Assembly: GCA_938008005.1 (NCBI GenBank)
Contig: CALLLZ010000078.1
Span: forward strand, 1-34,443
From: an uncultured Marinicella sp.
Lineage (GTDB): Bacteria; Pseudomonadota; Gammaproteobacteria; Xanthomonadales; Marinicellaceae
Reading direction: 5' to 3'
Length of the DNA: 34,443 nt
The notes beneath the pieces are model-generated. The model ran no database searches. It was not told where the DNA came from and saw only the letters and a program-made list of their open reading frames with translations. Every line of letters starts with the position of its first letter. The stretch's first letter is position 1. Positions 1 through 8,560 of this stretch are shown piece by piece. A program made the translations under genes and the position numbers.

Positions 1-644
1 ATTCTGCTAATTTAGATAATCAGAATGGCGGTTTTACGGTATTTGCTGAGGTTATAGCAGGAATGGATGTGGCAGATTTAATTGCTTCTTTACGAACCTC
101 AACATCAGAGCAACCTTTTTTAAATTACACTGGCGGTAATTTAGGTGTCGATAACTATGTGTATCTTGAAAAAGCCTTTGTGTTGTCCGATGAATTTCAA
201 ATCAACGCAGGGATATCAGGAGGTTGGGAAAATCCAGCTACGACTGGACAAGGTTATTACTTTGAAGTATTGCCAAGTGTGGATACCATGATAATGGCCT
301 GGTTTGCTTATGATTCAGCGCTTCCTGATACTGCAGCACCTTCTGCTATAGGCGATGCAGGTAATCGCTGGTTGACAGCATCCGGTACTTATCAGGACAA
401 TCAATTTGTTGCTAATGTGTTTAAAAGCAGTGGTGGTTTATTTGATGACTCAACACCAGTCTCTATAACTCCAGTTGGTGAGGTGATGATCACTTTTAAT
501 AACTGTTCAACCGGAGTGATGAGTTACACGTTAAATGATTCTGGCCTGAGTAATACCATCAATATTCAAAGGGTATCGGGTGTTAATGTAGATTTTTGTG
601 AAGAATTGGCCGTGGAAGCCAATCAAGGAGTGTCTACACAATAA
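1..644 (+). CDS. Secreted cyclophilin-type peptidyl-prolyl isomerase fused to a C-terminal WFxY-core domain (5' partial)
   Basis: The frame is open from the window edge (first full codon at 3), so the gene starts upstream. The first ~25 residues read NLDNQNGGFTVFAEVIAGMD, the conserved last strand region of cyclophilins (usually NLD..FTVFGEV..GMDVVD). About 150 further residues follow that are not cyclophilin. They contain a GQGYYFEVLPS segment, an MAWFAYDS core, GNRWLTASGTY, a GGLFDD turn and a NIQRVSG end, with two Cys flanking the last part. I recall this pattern as a repeated domain in secreted proteins of Xanthomonadales/Marinicella-like bacteria; its function is unknown. The role would be proline isomerisation in the periplasm or outside the cell. 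The 3' end overlaps the end of convergent gluQ by 22 bases. Confidence 0.7.
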   Translation, partial: SANLDNQNGGFTVFAEVIAGMDVADLIASLRTSTSEQPFLNYTGGNLGVDNYVYLEKAFVLSDEFQINAGISGGWENPATTGQGYYFEVLPSVDTMIMAWFAYDSALPDTAAPSAIGDAGNRWLTASGTYQDNQFVANVFKSSGGLFDDSTPVSITPVGEVMITFNNCSTGVMSYTLNDSGLSNTINIQRVSGVNVDFCEELAVEANQGVSTQ

Positions 645-1516
645 TTGATTTGAGTTTGCTTGAATATTTTTTCAGGCTGCCAATTTTCAATGGCCCAGTT
701 AAGCAACGCTGACTGGGTTTTTTTTTGTTCTTTGGGTGGGTTCTGTTGTAGCAGTTGTAGGGCCAGCCATGTTGTGTTGTAAGGATCTTCATGGGTGATG
801 GTTTTGCTGTGATTTTGTTTGCTGAGTTTGTTGCCAACTTGATTAATGATAACTGGAAAGTGGGCATAGTTAGGTTGTGATAGTTTTAATTGTTCTATCA
901 AATACATTTGCCTTGATGTGGAGTCCATAATATCAATGCCACGAACCACTTCAGTGATACCTTGATCAGCATCATCTACCACAACAGCCAGTTGGTAACA
1001 AAATAAACCATCTTTGCGTTTGATATTAAAATCGCCAGATTGTTCAGCGATGTTTTGCATCTGATGACCTTGAAAAAAATCGTTGAATTGAAACCGTTGT
1101 TGATTGGTTTTAAGTCGAATTGAATGTAATGGTTCAGTTTGATGTTGTTTGTTTCTGCAAGTGCCAGGATAGGTTGTAAGTCCAGATAATTGCTTGCGGG
1201 AGCAACTGCACCTATAGGTCAGCTTATGTTGTTCAAGTTGTTGATAAGCACTTTGGTATGCCGCTTGACGTTCTTCACTGGTTTGATAGACGACGGTTTC
1301 ATCTGAATGTAAGCCAAAACGGGCCAAGGTTTTGATGATTTGTTGATCAGCACCTTCAATGCTGCGAGTTTCATCAATGTCTTCAATTCTTAATAACCAA
1401 GCGCCTTGATTGGCTTTGGCTTGAAAATAGCTGATTAGAGCTGCAACCAAAGAACCCAGGTGCAAATCGCCAGTAGGTGAGGGTGCAAAGCGGCCTCGAT
1501 AACTAGGTTTACTCAA
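623..1516 (-). CDS. gluQ: Glutamyl-queuosine tRNA(Asp) synthetase
   Basis: This enzyme activates glutamate and attaches it to queuosine at position 34 of tRNA-Asp in the cytoplasm. It is a paralogue of the catalytic half of GluRS without the anticodon-binding part. The sequence shows GRFAPSPTGDLHLGS (HIGH region), RIEDID, a zinc site of CSC plus YPGTC, DGLFCYQLAVVVDD and KLSKQN (KMSKS equivalent). I chose TTG at 1516: it puts the GRFAPSPTG motif at the usual distance from the N-terminus, gives 297 residues (normal for the family) and has GGAG four bases upstream. An ATG at 1564 would add 16 residues that do not resemble the family. The start overlaps the stop of the upstream fimX-like gene by a few bases, suggesting translational coupling. 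Confidence 0.93.
   Translation of the reverse strand: MSKPSYRGRFAPSPTGDLHLGSLVAALISYFQAKANQGAWLLRIEDIDETRSIEGADQQIIKTLARFGLHSDETVVYQTSEERQAAYQSAYQQLEQHKLTYRCSCSRKQLSGLTTYPGTCRNKQHQTEPLHSIRLKTNQQRFQFNDFFQGHQMQNIAEQSGDFNIKRKDGLFCYQLAVVVDDADQGITEVVRGIDIMDSTSRQMYLIEQLKLSQPNYAHFPVIINQVGNKLSKQNHSKTITHEDPYNTTWLALQLLQQNPPKEQKKTQSALLNWAIENWQPEKIFKQTQINYCVDTP
694..726 (+). terminator. Intrinsic terminator for the cyclophilin gene, inside gluQ
   Basis: CCCAGT (694-699) pairs with ACTGGG (712-717). Inside the loop AGC pairs with GCT, and nine T follow (718-726). It lies 50 bases after the plus-strand stop codon. On the other strand the same bases encode the KKTQSALLNW stretch of GluQ. Confidence 0.75.
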
Positions 1517-3563
1517 CTTGCTCCATTTTTTCAGCAGGTTCAGCAATAAAGTTACCTTGCACAAAATTGACCGCCATTTTCCACATAATGCTCATGGTTG
1601 AGGCATCTTCAATGAACTCACAAATGACTTGTTTACCTTGGTTGTGAGCTTTATCAACTATGCTTTTAACCTTTTCTTGGTTTTCTTTATTGTTACCCAA
1701 GTCTTCCATAAAGCTTGAATCGACTTTAAGCAAATCAACTGGAAAATGTTTCAAAATACTGAATGAATTCAAACCTGAGCCAAATTTTTCAACCACAATT
1801 TTACAGTGTGTGGCTTTAATGGACTTAATGATTGGTTTCATCTGTGTTGCGTAGGTCACCAACTCGCTTTCCCTGACTTCAAAAGCGATCTTGTCACCAG
1901 TAACGCCTGAAGCTTTAAACTGTTTGGCCAGCCAATTGGGGAAGGCAGGGTTGGTCAGGGTTTGGTGAGATAATTTGACGAAAAGCATTACATTATGATC
2001 AGAATTTTTGATTGCTTGGAGTGCTTTTTTTACAACCCAATGATCAATTTCAGTGATGAACCCGTATTTGGTTGCTACTGGAATAAATTGTTGTGGAAAA
2101 ATTAATTGATTTTCCTCTGCTTTCAGTCTTATCAATACTTCATAGTATTCTTTTTCATCGCCATCTATGTTGACTATAGGTTGGTAATGAATCACAAACT
2201 TATCATTCTCCAAACCATCGGTGATACGATCAATCCAAGCTTTTGAGGCAGCGCGGGCTTGTTTTTCTTCTTCAGCTGGATCAAAGATTTTAATTTGGTT
2301 GCCACCAGCTTCAATCAATGTGTTTAAGTTGTCACTCAGAGTTTTAATGACTTCTGTGTCAGACTCACTTTGTGGTGTAAGTTGTGTAACTGATAGACTG
2401 GCTGTACAGTTGACTGAAGTGTTACCAGCACTGAAAATTTGATCAGCAATCATGCTACGTAACTTATCAGCGACTTTTTCTGCGTTTTCGATAGATGTTT
2501 TCAGCTTCAGAATAAATGTGGTGTCAGAATAACGGCAGTAAACCACATCTTTGCCGAGTTTATCTTGCAAAAAATCGGCCATACTGACAATGAATAGATC
2601 CAAACTACCAATGCCCAGTTCTTTTTCATGGCGCTCAGCATCATCAATGCCGATCATTAACAAACTGTCACCGGCTTTGTTTTTAGCCGCGTCAATGGAT
2701 TCAGAAAGTAGTTGATGGAAATAAGTTCGATTATAGAATTTGGTTAATAAATCTTTGTTCCTTATTTCAAACAATTCTTTTTCAACTTCAGGATCTGCCG
2801 AAGGAATGTTAATAATGAATTGGGTGCATTTTTCACCGTTAATGGTGGCATTTGATACGTTCACAATACCATCGAATACCTCGCCGTCTGAAGTCATCAA
2901 TTTAAATTCTAAATCATCTTCAGGCATGATGTTTTTATTGATGTCTCGCAGCGTTTGTTTCGCTCGCGCGATGTCTTCTTTAGCAATCATGTTTAAGAAT
3001 GGAGTTACTTCCAATTCTTCAAAGTCATCGTACTGAAAGAGCTCTTGGTAAGACTGGTTGGAATAAACATGCATGCCATCATGGATATAAGCAATTGCTT
3101 GTTTAGAAGAGTCCAACAATAAATTACAACGCTTTTCTGTATTTTTCAATTCCAAGGCCAATACGATGTTCTTGCGCCTGTCATGCAGTGCTTTAACGTC
3201 TCTTAAGATTACATGTTTCATGTGATCGGGTAATTGAGGCGTGCAGTATGATGTGGCGCCAGCGTCAATGGCTTCGGTAATCAAGTCGGTATCGAAATCA
3301 TTCAATAAGGCAATAACCGGTAAATCAACGCCTATACGCTTGATGTGATCAACTACGGTTTGACAAGGTAAATCTGTTTGTAGTTGTTGGCATAACACCA
3401 GGTCCAATGGTTTCCTTTCTAATATACCCGCCAGATCTTCCTCATTGGTACAACGGGTTGGCCTTACGGCTATCTGGTAGTTTCTGAGTAATGACAGGAT
3501 GCGTTCGGCTTCCTCTTCAGATTGATGGATGATCAGTAAATTGATTGATTTTTCAGCAGCCAA
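1509..3563 (-). CDS. FimX-like protein: receiver-like, PAS, degenerate GGDEF and degenerate EAL domains
   Basis: 684 residues, against about 691 for Pseudomonas FimX, with the same domain order. Residues ~1-130 form a receiver-like fold, ~150-260 a PAS domain (YIHDGMHVYSNQSY), ~270-430 a GGDEF domain and ~440-680 an EAL domain. The GGDEF signature is replaced by SDTTF (346-350), so cyclase activity is unlikely. The EAL motif reads EVLIRL (from E475), the Asn of the metal site is Lys (VKLS), and DDFGTG reads EKFGSG near 591, so phosphodiesterase activity is unlikely too. FimX has the same kinds of loss and acts as a high-affinity c-di-GMP receptor for type IV pilus assembly; that role here is inference. 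The start is TTG, seven bases after an AAGGAA ribosome site. A TATAAT-like box lies upstream (3659-3664, minus strand) with a weak -35. No type IV pilus gene lies nearby. Confidence 0.85.
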   Translation of the reverse strand: MAAEKSINLLIIHQSEEEAERILSLLRNYQIAVRPTRCTNEEDLAGILERKPLDLVLCQQLQTDLPCQTVVDHIKRIGVDLPVIALLNDFDTDLITEAIDAGATSYCTPQLPDHMKHVILRDVKALHDRRKNIVLALELKNTEKRCNLLLDSSKQAIAYIHDGMHVYSNQSYQELFQYDDFEELEVTPFLNMIAKEDIARAKQTLRDINKNIMPEDDLEFKLMTSDGEVFDGIVNVSNATINGEKCTQFIINIPSADPEVEKELFEIRNKDLLTKFYNRTYFHQLLSESIDAAKNKAGDSLLMIGIDDAERHEKELGIGSLDLFIVSMADFLQDKLGKDVVYCRYSDTTFILKLKTSIENAEKVADKLRSMIADQIFSAGNTSVNCTASLSVTQLTPQSESDTEVIKTLSDNLNTLIEAGGNQIKIFDPAEEEKQARAASKAWIDRITDGLENDKFVIHYQPIVNIDGDEKEYYEVLIRLKAEENQLIFPQQFIPVATKYGFITEIDHWVVKKALQAIKNSDHNVMLFVKLSHQTLTNPAFPNWLAKQFKASGVTGDKIAFEVRESELVTYATQMKPIIKSIKATHCKIVVEKFGSGLNSFSILKHFPVDLLKVDSSFMEDLGNNKENQEKVKSIVDKAHNQGKQVICEFIEDASTMSIMWKMAVNFVQGNFIAEPAEKMEQVE

Positions 3564-3728
3564 TATGTTGTTCCTTTGCTCAGTTGAAAGTAAGTACTTA
3601 GTCGGTTGTTGCTATTTGAAACATGCGAAATGTCCCAAACTTTTTATTAATATCCAATATTATAATGCCATTGAGTGTTGGTGAACAGTGTTTGTATGTC
3701 AATTGATGTGTCAAAAACACTTATGGTT

Positions 3729-4721
3729 TTATTGAAAAAGGTTGGTTTTGTTGTTTTGGCCAGCAACTTCTTTGACTAATCTAGGCACCAAATAACCAGG
3801 TAATTGGGTTTGTAATTGTTGATGGATTTTAATTGCGGTGGATTCTGCTACAGTGAAATGAGCGGCATTCTGGACTGCATCCATTTGATGCAAGTAATAA
3901 GGTAATACCCCTGATGCAAATAACTGATGGGATAAATCAGCCAAGATCTTGACACTGTCATTGATGTTTTTCAACAACACACTTTGGTTCAGCAGTGTAA
4001 AACCGGCTGCTTTTAAATTATCGATGGTTTGACGTGCTGATGTGCTGAGTTCTTGGGAGTGATTGACATGCAGTACCATGACCTTTTTTAGTTTTAAATT
4101 TTCTGCCCATTGGATAAACTCTGCGTCTACACGTTGCGGTAAAACCACTGGAATTCGACTGTGGATGCGCAAAGTTTTAATGTGTGGCATGGTTTGAAGG
4201 GAATCACTGAGAACTTGTAAAGTTTTGGTTTCAAGTGTCATGGGGTCGCCGCCGCTGAGTATAACCTCATGGATGCTGGGGGTTTTCTTGATATAGTCTA
4301 AGCTGGCTTGCCAGTGTCTTCGAGGTGCATAACTTTGACTGTAAGGAAAGTGTCTGCGAAAACAATAACGACAATTAACTGCACAACTGCCGCTGGCTAT
4401 TAATAACACCCGACCGTGATATTTATGGATTAAACCAGGTGTTTGGGTGGCTTCATGATCGCCAACAGGGTCGTTTAGGTAACCTGTAGTTTCGGATGTT
4501 TCTGCTTCAGTGGGTAAAAATTGTGCCAAAACAGGATCGTTTAACCCTTTTGAATCATCAATCAAATTTAACATATCATCGGTAATGACAGGTGGGAATA
4601 GTTCAGCTGCGGCCTGAGGGTGCTGATTGAATTCATCGGCGACTTTATTGGTGGGGTGTTGATTTCGCAGAGCCATTTGAAGCAGTTGTTGCCAACTATT
4701 AGGTGCTGTTGGATTTGACAT
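3729..4721 (-). CDS. epmB: EF-P (R)-beta-lysylation enzyme EpmB (lysine 2,3-aminomutase family)
   Basis: This radical-SAM, PLP-dependent enzyme converts L-alpha-lysine to (R)-beta-lysine, which EpmA then attaches to EF-P. The radical-SAM cluster motif CAVNCRYC gives C113, C117 and C120 from the chosen start. FRRHFPY follows, then SGGDP, RIHSRIPVV, LLNQSVLLK and PYYLHQMD with AAHF, all typical of the EpmB/KamA family. I chose ATG at 4721 (MSNPTAPNSW), giving 330 residues, close to the E. coli protein (~342). An in-frame ATG at 4784 would add 21 atypical residues. Neither start has a clear ribosome site. The gene is divergent from efp-epmA, so all three parts of the pathway sit together. Confidence 0.94.
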   Translation of the reverse strand: MSNPTAPNSWQQLLQMALRNQHPTNKVADEFNQHPQAAAELFPPVITDDMLNLIDDSKGLNDPVLAQFLPTEAETSETTGYLNDPVGDHEATQTPGLIHKYHGRVLLIASGSCAVNCRYCFRRHFPYSQSYAPRRHWQASLDYIKKTPSIHEVILSGGDPMTLETKTLQVLSDSLQTMPHIKTLRIHSRIPVVLPQRVDAEFIQWAENLKLKKVMVLHVNHSQELSTSARQTIDNLKAAGFTLLNQSVLLKNINDSVKILADLSHQLFASGVLPYYLHQMDAVQNAAHFTVAESTAIKIHQQLQTQLPGYLVPRLVKEVAGQNNKTNLFQ

Positions 4722-4856
4722 GTTTGATTGTATTCGTTCTGAGACGACTTTGGATGTATATAAGCAGGGCATTCTAACATGCACAATGTTTGAATGTTGG
4801 GTGATTCAGTCAGCAGACGAATCAATATGATTGCTGCCATTGAGTAATAATCGCTG

Positions 4857-4865
4857 TGATATAAT
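4857..4865 (+). promoter_or_regulatory. Extended -10 promoter of efp-epmA
   Basis: TGATATAAT is a perfect extended -10 element (TGnTATAAT), with the hexamer at 4860-4865. There is no good -35 at 16-18 bases, as is usual for extended -10 promoters. The expected start near 4872 leaves a leader of about 28 bases, containing GAGGAA at 4889-4894 before ATG 4900. Confidence 0.65.
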
Positions 4866-4899
4866 TCGCCACTTTGAAGACAATTAATGAGGAACATTC

Positions 4900-5469
4900 A
4901 TGTCGGTTTACAGTACATCACAATTTAAAAATGGTTTGAAAATTATGTTTGATGGAGACCCTTTCAACATCGTCGAAAACCAAGAAGTTAAACCAGGTAA
5001 AGGCCAAGCCTTTAATCGGGTCAAAATGCGCAATTTAAAAACTGGTCGAGTGATAGAAAAAACATTCAAGTCCAATGAAAAGGTTGACGCTGCTGATGTG
5101 ATAGATACCGAGATGCAATATTTGTATAACGATGGTGACTTCTATCACTTTATGGACCCAAACTCTTTTGAGCAATTTGAAGCCAGCGAAACAGCTGTGG
5201 GTGAAAATGCCAAATGGCTCAAAGAAGAAGACATCTGTATGGTTACTTTGTGGAATAATGTTCCATTAACAGTTGACCCTCCTAATTTTGTAGAATTAAC
5301 CATTACCGAAACAGACCCGGGTGTTCGTGGTGATACATCAGGTGGTGGTAGTAAACCTGCAACCTTGGAAACAGGGGCAGTTGTTAATGTACCCTTGTTT
5401 GTTCCTCAAGGTGAAGTCATTAAAGTGGATACCCGTTCTGGTGAATACGTGAGCCGTGTCAAAAAATAA
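4900..5469 (+). CDS. efp: Elongation factor P
   Basis: EF-P binds between the P and E sites of stalled ribosomes and helps form bonds at polyproline stretches. The 189-residue length is standard. The KOW-like N-terminal domain carries the modification loop VKPGKGQA, with Lys34 at the position that EpmA beta-lysylates. TLWN, PPNFVEL, TDPGVRGDT and the C-terminal KVDTRSGEYVSRVK are all family hallmarks. A GAGGAA ribosome site lies five bases before the ATG. The 3' end overlaps the GTG start of epmA by 14 bases, so the modified protein and its ligase are translated from one message. Confidence 0.98.
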   Translation: MSVYSTSQFKNGLKIMFDGDPFNIVENQEVKPGKGQAFNRVKMRNLKTGRVIEKTFKSNEKVDAADVIDTEMQYLYNDGDFYHFMDPNSFEQFEASETAVGENAKWLKEEDICMVTLWNNVPLTVDPPNFVELTITETDPGVRGDTSGGGSKPATLETGAVVNVPLFVPQGEVIKVDTRSGEYVSRVKK

Positions 5470-6514
5470 CTCAACGCCGGAGAATACAGCGTCTAATAAT
5501 TTAGGCTCTTGGCGTTTTAATGGTCCGTTGTGTTTGTTAAAGCAACGGGCTTTTTTATTGTCTTCAATTCGTGGTTTTTTTGCAGCTAAAAGTGTACTAG
5601 AAGTAGAAACCCCTATATTATCTTCGGCAGCCAATACTGATGTACAAATCGGAACGCTCTCTAGTCAGTCTATTGTAGAGAGCAAAGAACACTCTTATTT
5701 AAGAACTTCGCCAGAGTTTTTTCACAAAAGATTGTTGGCCAGTGGTGCAGGCGATTTGTTTGAAATTGCCCGAGTGTTTAGACGTGATGAGAGGACGCAA
5801 CTACATAATCCAGAATTCACTCTGCTGGAATGGTATCGTTTGGATTTCGATATGCATCAGTTAATGGATGAAGTGATTGAACTAATACAGTACTTACGAG
5901 TTCAGTTGGGGGGGGCTGAGCTGACTATTGAGTCAACCAGCTACCAAGAGCTGTTTGAACGATATGCCGGTTTTAACCCTTTTGATATCAGCCTTAGTTC
6001 AATACAGGACCAGTGCCAGGCTCATGGTTATACAGGCAGTGATTTGAGTCGCACTGAGGCTTTAGATTTTATTTTTTCCATTGTGATTCAACCGCAGCTT
6101 AATATGACCCAAAATACTGAAGAGGGAAATCAAGCTGTTGATAATAACCAACAAGCAATGGGGCTGATGATTTATCATTTTCCAATTGAAATGGCAGCTT
6201 TAGCCCAAGCCCATGCGGAGTTGCCAGATCGCTGTTTGCGCTTTGAATTTTTGTGGGGCGGTGTGGAATTGGCCAATGGTTATCAAGAACTCACTGACGC
6301 CATAGAACAACAACAACGTTTTGAACAAGATAATCTTACCCGTTTAAAATTGGGTAAGCCAACACTGCCAATTGATCAAAATCTAATTACTGCGATGACT
6401 CAGGGGCTTCCAGAGTGTTCTGGAGTTGCCTTAGGGGTTGAGCGTTTAATGATGTCTCTACTGGGGTATCAAAGCATTGATGAAGTGATGGGTTTTATGG
6501 CCGAAAATAGCTGA
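5456..6514 (+). CDS. epmA: EF-P--(R)-beta-lysine ligase EpmA (GenX/PoxA)
   Basis: This class II lysyl-tRNA synthetase paralogue transfers (R)-beta-lysine to Lys34 of EF-P rather than to tRNA. Class II motifs are visible: VLEVETPIL, TSPEFFHKRLL, FEIARVFRRDERTQLHNPEFTLLEWY as motif 2, ELANGYQELTDA, and GVALGVERLMMSLLG as motif 3. At 352 residues it is slightly longer than E. coli EpmA (325). The extra residues are a Ser/Asn-rich N-terminus and a Gln/Asn-rich loop before LMIYHFP. The start is GTG inside the end of efp; no other plausible in-frame start precedes the conserved region. Confidence 0.95.
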   Translation: MSKNNSTPENTASNNLGSWRFNGPLCLLKQRAFLLSSIRGFFAAKSVLEVETPILSSAANTDVQIGTLSSQSIVESKEHSYLRTSPEFFHKRLLASGAGDLFEIARVFRRDERTQLHNPEFTLLEWYRLDFDMHQLMDEVIELIQYLRVQLGGAELTIESTSYQELFERYAGFNPFDISLSSIQDQCQAHGYTGSDLSRTEALDFIFSIVIQPQLNMTQNTEEGNQAVDNNQQAMGLMIYHFPIEMAALAQAHAELPDRCLRFEFLWGGVELANGYQELTDAIEQQQRFEQDNLTRLKLGKPTLPIDQNLITAMTQGLPECSGVALGVERLMMSLLGYQSIDEVMGFMAENS

Positions 6515-7053
6515 GATAAGATCTTAGCATGATTTATTTAGTGGTTTCTGGTTGTTTAAAAAAGATCAAACTCACGCTTATGCACTTAACTACTGTTTCA
6601 TCTTTAAGTCAGGTGAATAAGGTGGTATTCCAAAATTATTATGTGTTATGCCTGTTAAAATCAACTGTAAACACAACGCAGTCATCCTTAGGCGAAGCAT
6701 ATAGCTTCAATCGAACTATTTAATAAAAAAAGCTAAAACAACTTTTTGCCTAATAAAATTGAAAAAGACATAGGGATGTATTTTGATGTATAAACTTTGA
6801 GGTTTCTTTGATATTGCTTATGTCATGCTTTCAAAGTGGATCCCGGAATCTCATACCAATTAATCAAATCAATACAGTGGACAGTACATTCAAGTTGGCT
6901 GGTTCAATCTAACCGGGAAATTCGTCCGAGGACGACACCTTGTAAAGTTTGTATATCGCCTGAAACGCCAGCCAAAAATAACACAGCTGTTCACAACTCG
7001 CTTGTTTTGCTGTGGTATCTGATTAATAAGAGGATAAACTTCTGATATGTAAT
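6515..7053. other. Non-coding interval, 539 bases
   Basis: Short open frames here (65-70 codons) lack a ribosome site and resemble no family I know. The interval sits between the convergent ends of epmA and the DASS symporter. Visible structure is limited to a 14-base palindrome TCGTCCGAGGACGA (6922-6935) and a small GAAGC/GCTTC hairpin near 6694. The stretch from about 6890 to 6990 looks somewhat richer in G+C than its surroundings and might be decayed coding sequence, but I could not identify it. Confidence 0.5.
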
Positions 7054-8442
7054 TCATAACCACCAAGTAGCCACACTGGATATCATTATGGCGCCAATAA
7101 AATTCAACTTTAGCCCTTGTTTGATCATACTTTGAATCGGTACGCGTTCAGAGCCAAAAACGATGGCATTGGGAGCAGTGGCCACTGGGAGCATAAATGC
7201 ACAACTGGCGCTGATGGCAGCTGGTATCATAATTTTCAGGGGATCAACGCCCATGGCTTCAGCAGCCGACATCAATACTGGCATCAATATGGCTGTGGTT
7301 GCGGTGTTACTGGTTAATTCAGTCAAGAATGTAATGACCAGACAAATAGTTAATATTAAAACAAATAGATGCACGTCATGCAAAAACATTAACTGATCAG
7401 CCAATAAAGCGCTTAAACCTGTGCTTTTAAATGCAGCTGCGATCACCATCCCCCCAGAAAATAACAGTAAGACGCCCCAAGGAATGGTGTTAGCGGTGTG
7501 CCAAGTGAGTAATTTGTTGTTTGTTGATTTATTTGACTTATTCATGCCATCTGAGATCAAAAACAAAGCCACCACACCCAACAAAGCCACCGATGCGTCA
7601 TTCGCATAAGGTAGGTCCAGCCAACTTTTCCAGCCACCAAAAGGTGCAGTACGTGTTACCCATAATAAGGCAGTGATTGCAAACACCCAAAGGGTGCGTT
7701 TTTGTGCTGTGTTTAAAGGTTGTTGCTGCAAATTGTGGCTGATAGAGAGCTGGGTATTGACTTGTGAAACCAATAACCAAATCATTACTGGGAAAAATAA
7801 AGTTACCATAGGAAAAACCTGCTGAATCCAAGCCAGAAAGCCCAATTCGTTGCCAGTGCCACCTTGGTAATTTTGGATCATAATTAAATTAGGTGGGGTT
7901 CCAATTGGAGTTAAGGTACCGCCAATGCTTGCTGCATATGCAATACCCAATAACAGTAGGGTGGCAAAGTGTTTATCTTGGCTGGTTCCAAGAATGGCAA
8001 TGGCAATCGGCAGTAACATCAAAGTGGTTGCAGTATTAGATATCCACATGCTCAACAAGAATGCTGTGAGCATAAAGCCAACGATGATTTTTTTTGGATT
8101 GTCGGTTCCAATTGCGGACAGTATTTTATGGGCCAAGTATTGGTGGGTATTGTTTTGTGACATAGCCGTAGACAGTAAGAAACCGCCCAGTAATAAAATA
8201 ATTAATGGGCTGCCATAAGCTTGCGCCACTTCTGTTGGTGTTATGACGCCTAGTAATGGAAAAAGTGAAATGGGAATCAGGGATGCCACTGGAATGGGTA
8301 TCCATTCGGTCACCCAAAAAATGGCTGTGGTACTGGTTATCATTAAGGTGATAAATTGTGCAGTGTTAATTAGTTCTTGCCATTTAAGTACAAAAACTAA
8401 CAAGTAAACAAGGATAAATATGCTGATTTTTTTTATGGACAT
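7054..8442 (-). CDS. DASS (SLC13) family Na+-coupled anion symporter
   Basis: A 462-residue inner-membrane protein with about eleven hydrophobic segments. Two copies of the SNT signature (135-137 and 378-380) sit in the two inverted halves. GGTLTPIGTPPN (174-185) matches the substrate/Na+ site loop of the VcINDY/CitT type. Family members import succinate, malate, citrate or sulfate with Na+. The exact substrate cannot be read from the sequence, though SNT-plus-TGTPPN proteins of this size are mostly dicarboxylate carriers. The start is ATG at 8442 without an obvious ribosome site. It stands alone and is divergent from the lipase operon. Confidence 0.88.
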   Translation of the reverse strand: MSIKKISIFILVYLLVFVLKWQELINTAQFITLMITSTTAIFWVTEWIPIPVASLIPISLFPLLGVITPTEVAQAYGSPLIILLLGGFLLSTAMSQNNTHQYLAHKILSAIGTDNPKKIIVGFMLTAFLLSMWISNTATTLMLLPIAIAILGTSQDKHFATLLLLGIAYAASIGGTLTPIGTPPNLIMIQNYQGGTGNELGFLAWIQQVFPMVTLFFPVMIWLLVSQVNTQLSISHNLQQQPLNTAQKRTLWVFAITALLWVTRTAPFGGWKSWLDLPYANDASVALLGVVALFLISDGMNKSNKSTNNKLLTWHTANTIPWGVLLLFSGGMVIAAAFKSTGLSALLADQLMFLHDVHLFVLILTICLVITFLTELTSNTATTAILMPVLMSAAEAMGVDPLKIMIPAAISASCAFMLPVATAPNAIVFGSERVPIQSMIKQGLKLNFIGAIMISSVATWWL

Positions 8443-8560
8443 GAGTTCGATACTGTTGCGTATGTTTTATGGCTGAAATTAATGTTTTTTTAATATTTAA
8501 GCTTGTAATCTTACTGCAATAAAATTTATGATGTTAGGGTTTATTAATTTGGGGACACAA

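Noticed and set aside
3682..3715. Two TTGACA hexamers (minus strand) before the fimX-like gene as -35 boxes
   Set aside because: Neither has a -10 box at 16-18 bases; the only good TATAAT is over 30 bases away from the nearer one.
6922..6935. 14-base palindrome TCGTCCGAGGACGA as an operator
   Set aside because: It lies between convergent gene ends with no promoter nearby; probably chance or decayed sequence.
6529..7045. Two short plus-strand open frames (64 and 69 codons) in the epmA-symporter gap
   Set aside because: No ribosome site, no family resemblance, composition like non-coding sequence.
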